A stretch of DNA of 64,000 bases, taken from positions 434,001 through 498,000 of the forward strand of contig NZ_AUHF01000001.1 of the NCBI RefSeq assembly GCF_000423045.1, given 5' to 3'. Position numbers and translations under genes: made by a program. Source of the stretch: Christiangramia portivictoriae DSM 23547 (GTDB lineage: Bacteria; Bacteroidota; Bacteroidia; Flavobacteriales; Flavobacteriaceae). Shown in pieces: positions 62,810-64,000 of this stretch (the first letter of the stretch is position 1; each line of letters opens with the position of its first letter). The notes under the pieces were generated by a model. That model saw nothing but the letters and a program-made list of their open reading frames with translations, did no database searches and was not told the DNA's origin.

Positions 62810-64000
62810 ATGAACAAAATCTTTTTCTACTCCATAAGTGCCGCACTTGCGGGATTTCTCTTTGGATTTGATACCGTGGTAATTTCCGGTGCAGATAAAC
62901 AGTTGCAGGCCCTGTGGGGAACTTCAGATGCTTTTCATGGCTCTGTGGTAATGGCAATGGCGCTATGGGGAACTGTAGTTGGGGCGATCTTTGGAGGCAT
63001 ACCTACCAATAGATTTGGCAGAAAAAACACCTTGCTGGTCATTGGTGTTCTGTATTTCGTCTCCGCATTGGGCTCAGCATTAGTGGACGATCCATACAGC
63101 TTCGCATTTTTTAGATTTCTGGGTGGCCTTGGGGTAGGAGCCAGTACTATCACAGCGCCAGCATATGTCTCGGAAATTGCGCCTGCCAACAAGCGAGGAA
63201 AACTGGTCGCATTGTACCAGTTTAATATCGTTCTGGGGATCCTTATTGCATTTCTCTCCAATTACCTATTAAGAAATACAGGAGAGGAACCTTGGAGATG
63301 GATGGTTGGGGTAGAAGCAATTCCCGCCTTCATATATATTCTGTTCGTTTTTGGAATACCAAAGAGTCCGCGTTGGCTGTTTTCCAAAGGGAAAATGGCT
63401 GAAGCCAAACGAATTCTGGAAAAGATTAGTCCAGGTCTGGATGTAAGTACTAAAGTGCAGGAAATCAGGACACAATCTGATGCCGAAGTTACCGGTGAAA
63501 ATATCTTTATGAAAAAGTACCGTTTTCCGCTCATTCTTGCATTTCTAATCGCATTTTTCAACCAGTTATCCGGTATTAACGCTTTCCTGTATTATGCTCC
63601 TAGAATTTTTGAAGCTGCCGGGCTGGGAGAGAGTACAGCCTTGCTAAGTAGTATTGGAATTGGAGTGGTAAACCTGTTATTTACCTTGTTAGGCGTATTT
63701 CTTATTGATAAACTTGGTCGAAAACAACTTCTGTTATATGGATCTATAGGTTATATTATCTCCCTTTCACTGGTTGCGGCCGCATTTTTTCTGAATTGGG
63801 GAGGACTTTGGGTACCCATATTTTTATTCCTTTTCATAGCTTCTCATGCCATAGGACAGGGAGCGGTGATCTGGGTATTTATTTCTGAAATATTTCCGAA
63901 TAGATTACGAGCCTCAGGACAGGCATTTGGAAGTTCGACTCATTGGGTACTTGCTGCCATCATTCCTTCCAGTATTCCGTATCTATTCAGCACAATTGGT
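62810..64000 (+). CDS. Sugar-porter family MFS transporter (cut by window end)
   Basis: The first 397 residues of an MFS sugar/H+ symporter. Landmarks: FGFDTVVISGAD (segment 1), RFGRKNTLLVIG (loop 2-3 motif), RFLGGLGVGAST, PAYVSEIAPANKRG, IPKSPRWLFSKGK, and QLSGINAFLYYAP (segment 7). About nine segments are visible, the last ones are cut off at base 64000. The start is an ATG at 62810. A hexose or related sugar is the likely substrate. Confidence 0.92.
   Translation, partial: MNKIFFYSISAALAGFLFGFDTVVISGADKQLQALWGTSDAFHGSVVMAMALWGTVVGAIFGGIPTNRFGRKNTLLVIGVLYFVSALGSALVDDPYSFAFFRFLGGLGVGASTITAPAYVSEIAPANKRGKLVALYQFNIVLGILIAFLSNYLLRNTGEEPWRWMVGVEAIPAFIYILFVFGIPKSPRWLFSKGKMAEAKRILEKISPGLDVSTKVQEIRTQSDAEVTGENIFMKKYRFPLILAFLIAFFNQLSGINAFLYYAPRIFEAAGLGESTALLSSIGIGVVNLLFTLLGVFLIDKLGRKQLLLYGSIGYIISLSLVAAAFFLNWGGLWVPIFLFLFIASHAIGQGAVIWVFISEIFPNRLRASGQAFGSSTHWVLAAIIPSSIPYLFSTIG

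Overview
The window is a gene-dense stretch of a Bacteroidota chromosome, almost certainly from the family Flavobacteriaceae; the gene content resembles marine Gramella/Christiangramia-type bacteria. This rests on gldE and gldD (gliding motility), a SusC/SusD pair, Bacteroidota-type promoter elements (TTTG, about 19 bases, TAnnTTTG), mevalonate-pathway enzymes, a DHS-like polyamine enzyme, bL21 with an extra C-terminal domain, and the absence of Shine-Dalgarno sequences. I see no rRNA, tRNA, CRISPR array, insertion sequence, integrase or phage gene. The two ends cut through bioA (left) and a sugar-porter MFS gene (right).

Region by region. 1-2936: end of a biotin operon (bioA, a ketosynthase, bioB). 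2951-4695: two tandem JmjC/cupin-8 oxygenase-like genes. 4692-8242 (mostly minus strand): recX, a small membrane protein, a frameshifted DUF892 ferritin-like pseudogene, RNase G, a 29-residue basic protein missed by length-filtered gene finders, and HU. 8383-11927: mutY, ssb, gldE, gldD. 12015-16329: a SusC/SusD pair without glycoside hydrolases. 16431-24000: DMT transporter, an inactive/active M16 protease pair, DUF4199 protein, rplU-rpmA, DUF2805 protein, LVIVD lipoprotein. 24145-28635: miaB, a sigma-54-type AAA+ activator, lptE, a TPR protein and secG in one run. 28786-30800: groES-groEL. 30848-33909: SRPBCC protein, SLC13 transporter, AraC regulator.

34204-41278 is the most distinctive part: a compact arsenosugar-biosynthesis locus (CMD-family protein, ArsS radical SAM enzyme, rhodanese, TIGR04282-type transferase, purine nucleoside phosphorylase, ArsM methyltransferase, DUF547 lipoprotein, TIGR04283-type transferase), with a GH113-like lipoprotein gene convergent to its end. 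A coherent route can be proposed: ArsM methylates arsenite, ArsS transfers the 5'-deoxyadenosyl group to dimethylarsenite, the phosphorylase removes adenine, and the two transferases build the arsenosugar. The phosphorylase has Asp where 6-oxopurine PNPs have Asn, which fits an adenine nucleoside substrate.

41374-44255: an NAD(P)H/FAD oxidoreductase overlapping a membrane polyferredoxin, probably a transmembrane electron-transfer pair. 44311-49055: two family-2 glycosyltransferases, a GT-C mannosyltransferase-like protein, a duplicated LAB_N membrane protein and a lipoprotein. 49137-52433: arginine decarboxylase, agmatinase and a DHS-like protein, a route to putrescine and probably sym-homospermidine. 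52711-56617: RluB-type pseudouridine synthase, UbiA prenyltransferase, mevalonate kinase-like protein and mevalonate diphosphate decarboxylase. 56713-64000: TspO, BaiN-like flavoprotein, GDPD, DUF421, PaiB-like protein, DUF1989 protein, TerC, a small outer-membrane-like protein and the truncated MFS sugar porter. Neighbouring genes often overlap at their ends, both head-to-tail (ATGA) and tail-to-tail.
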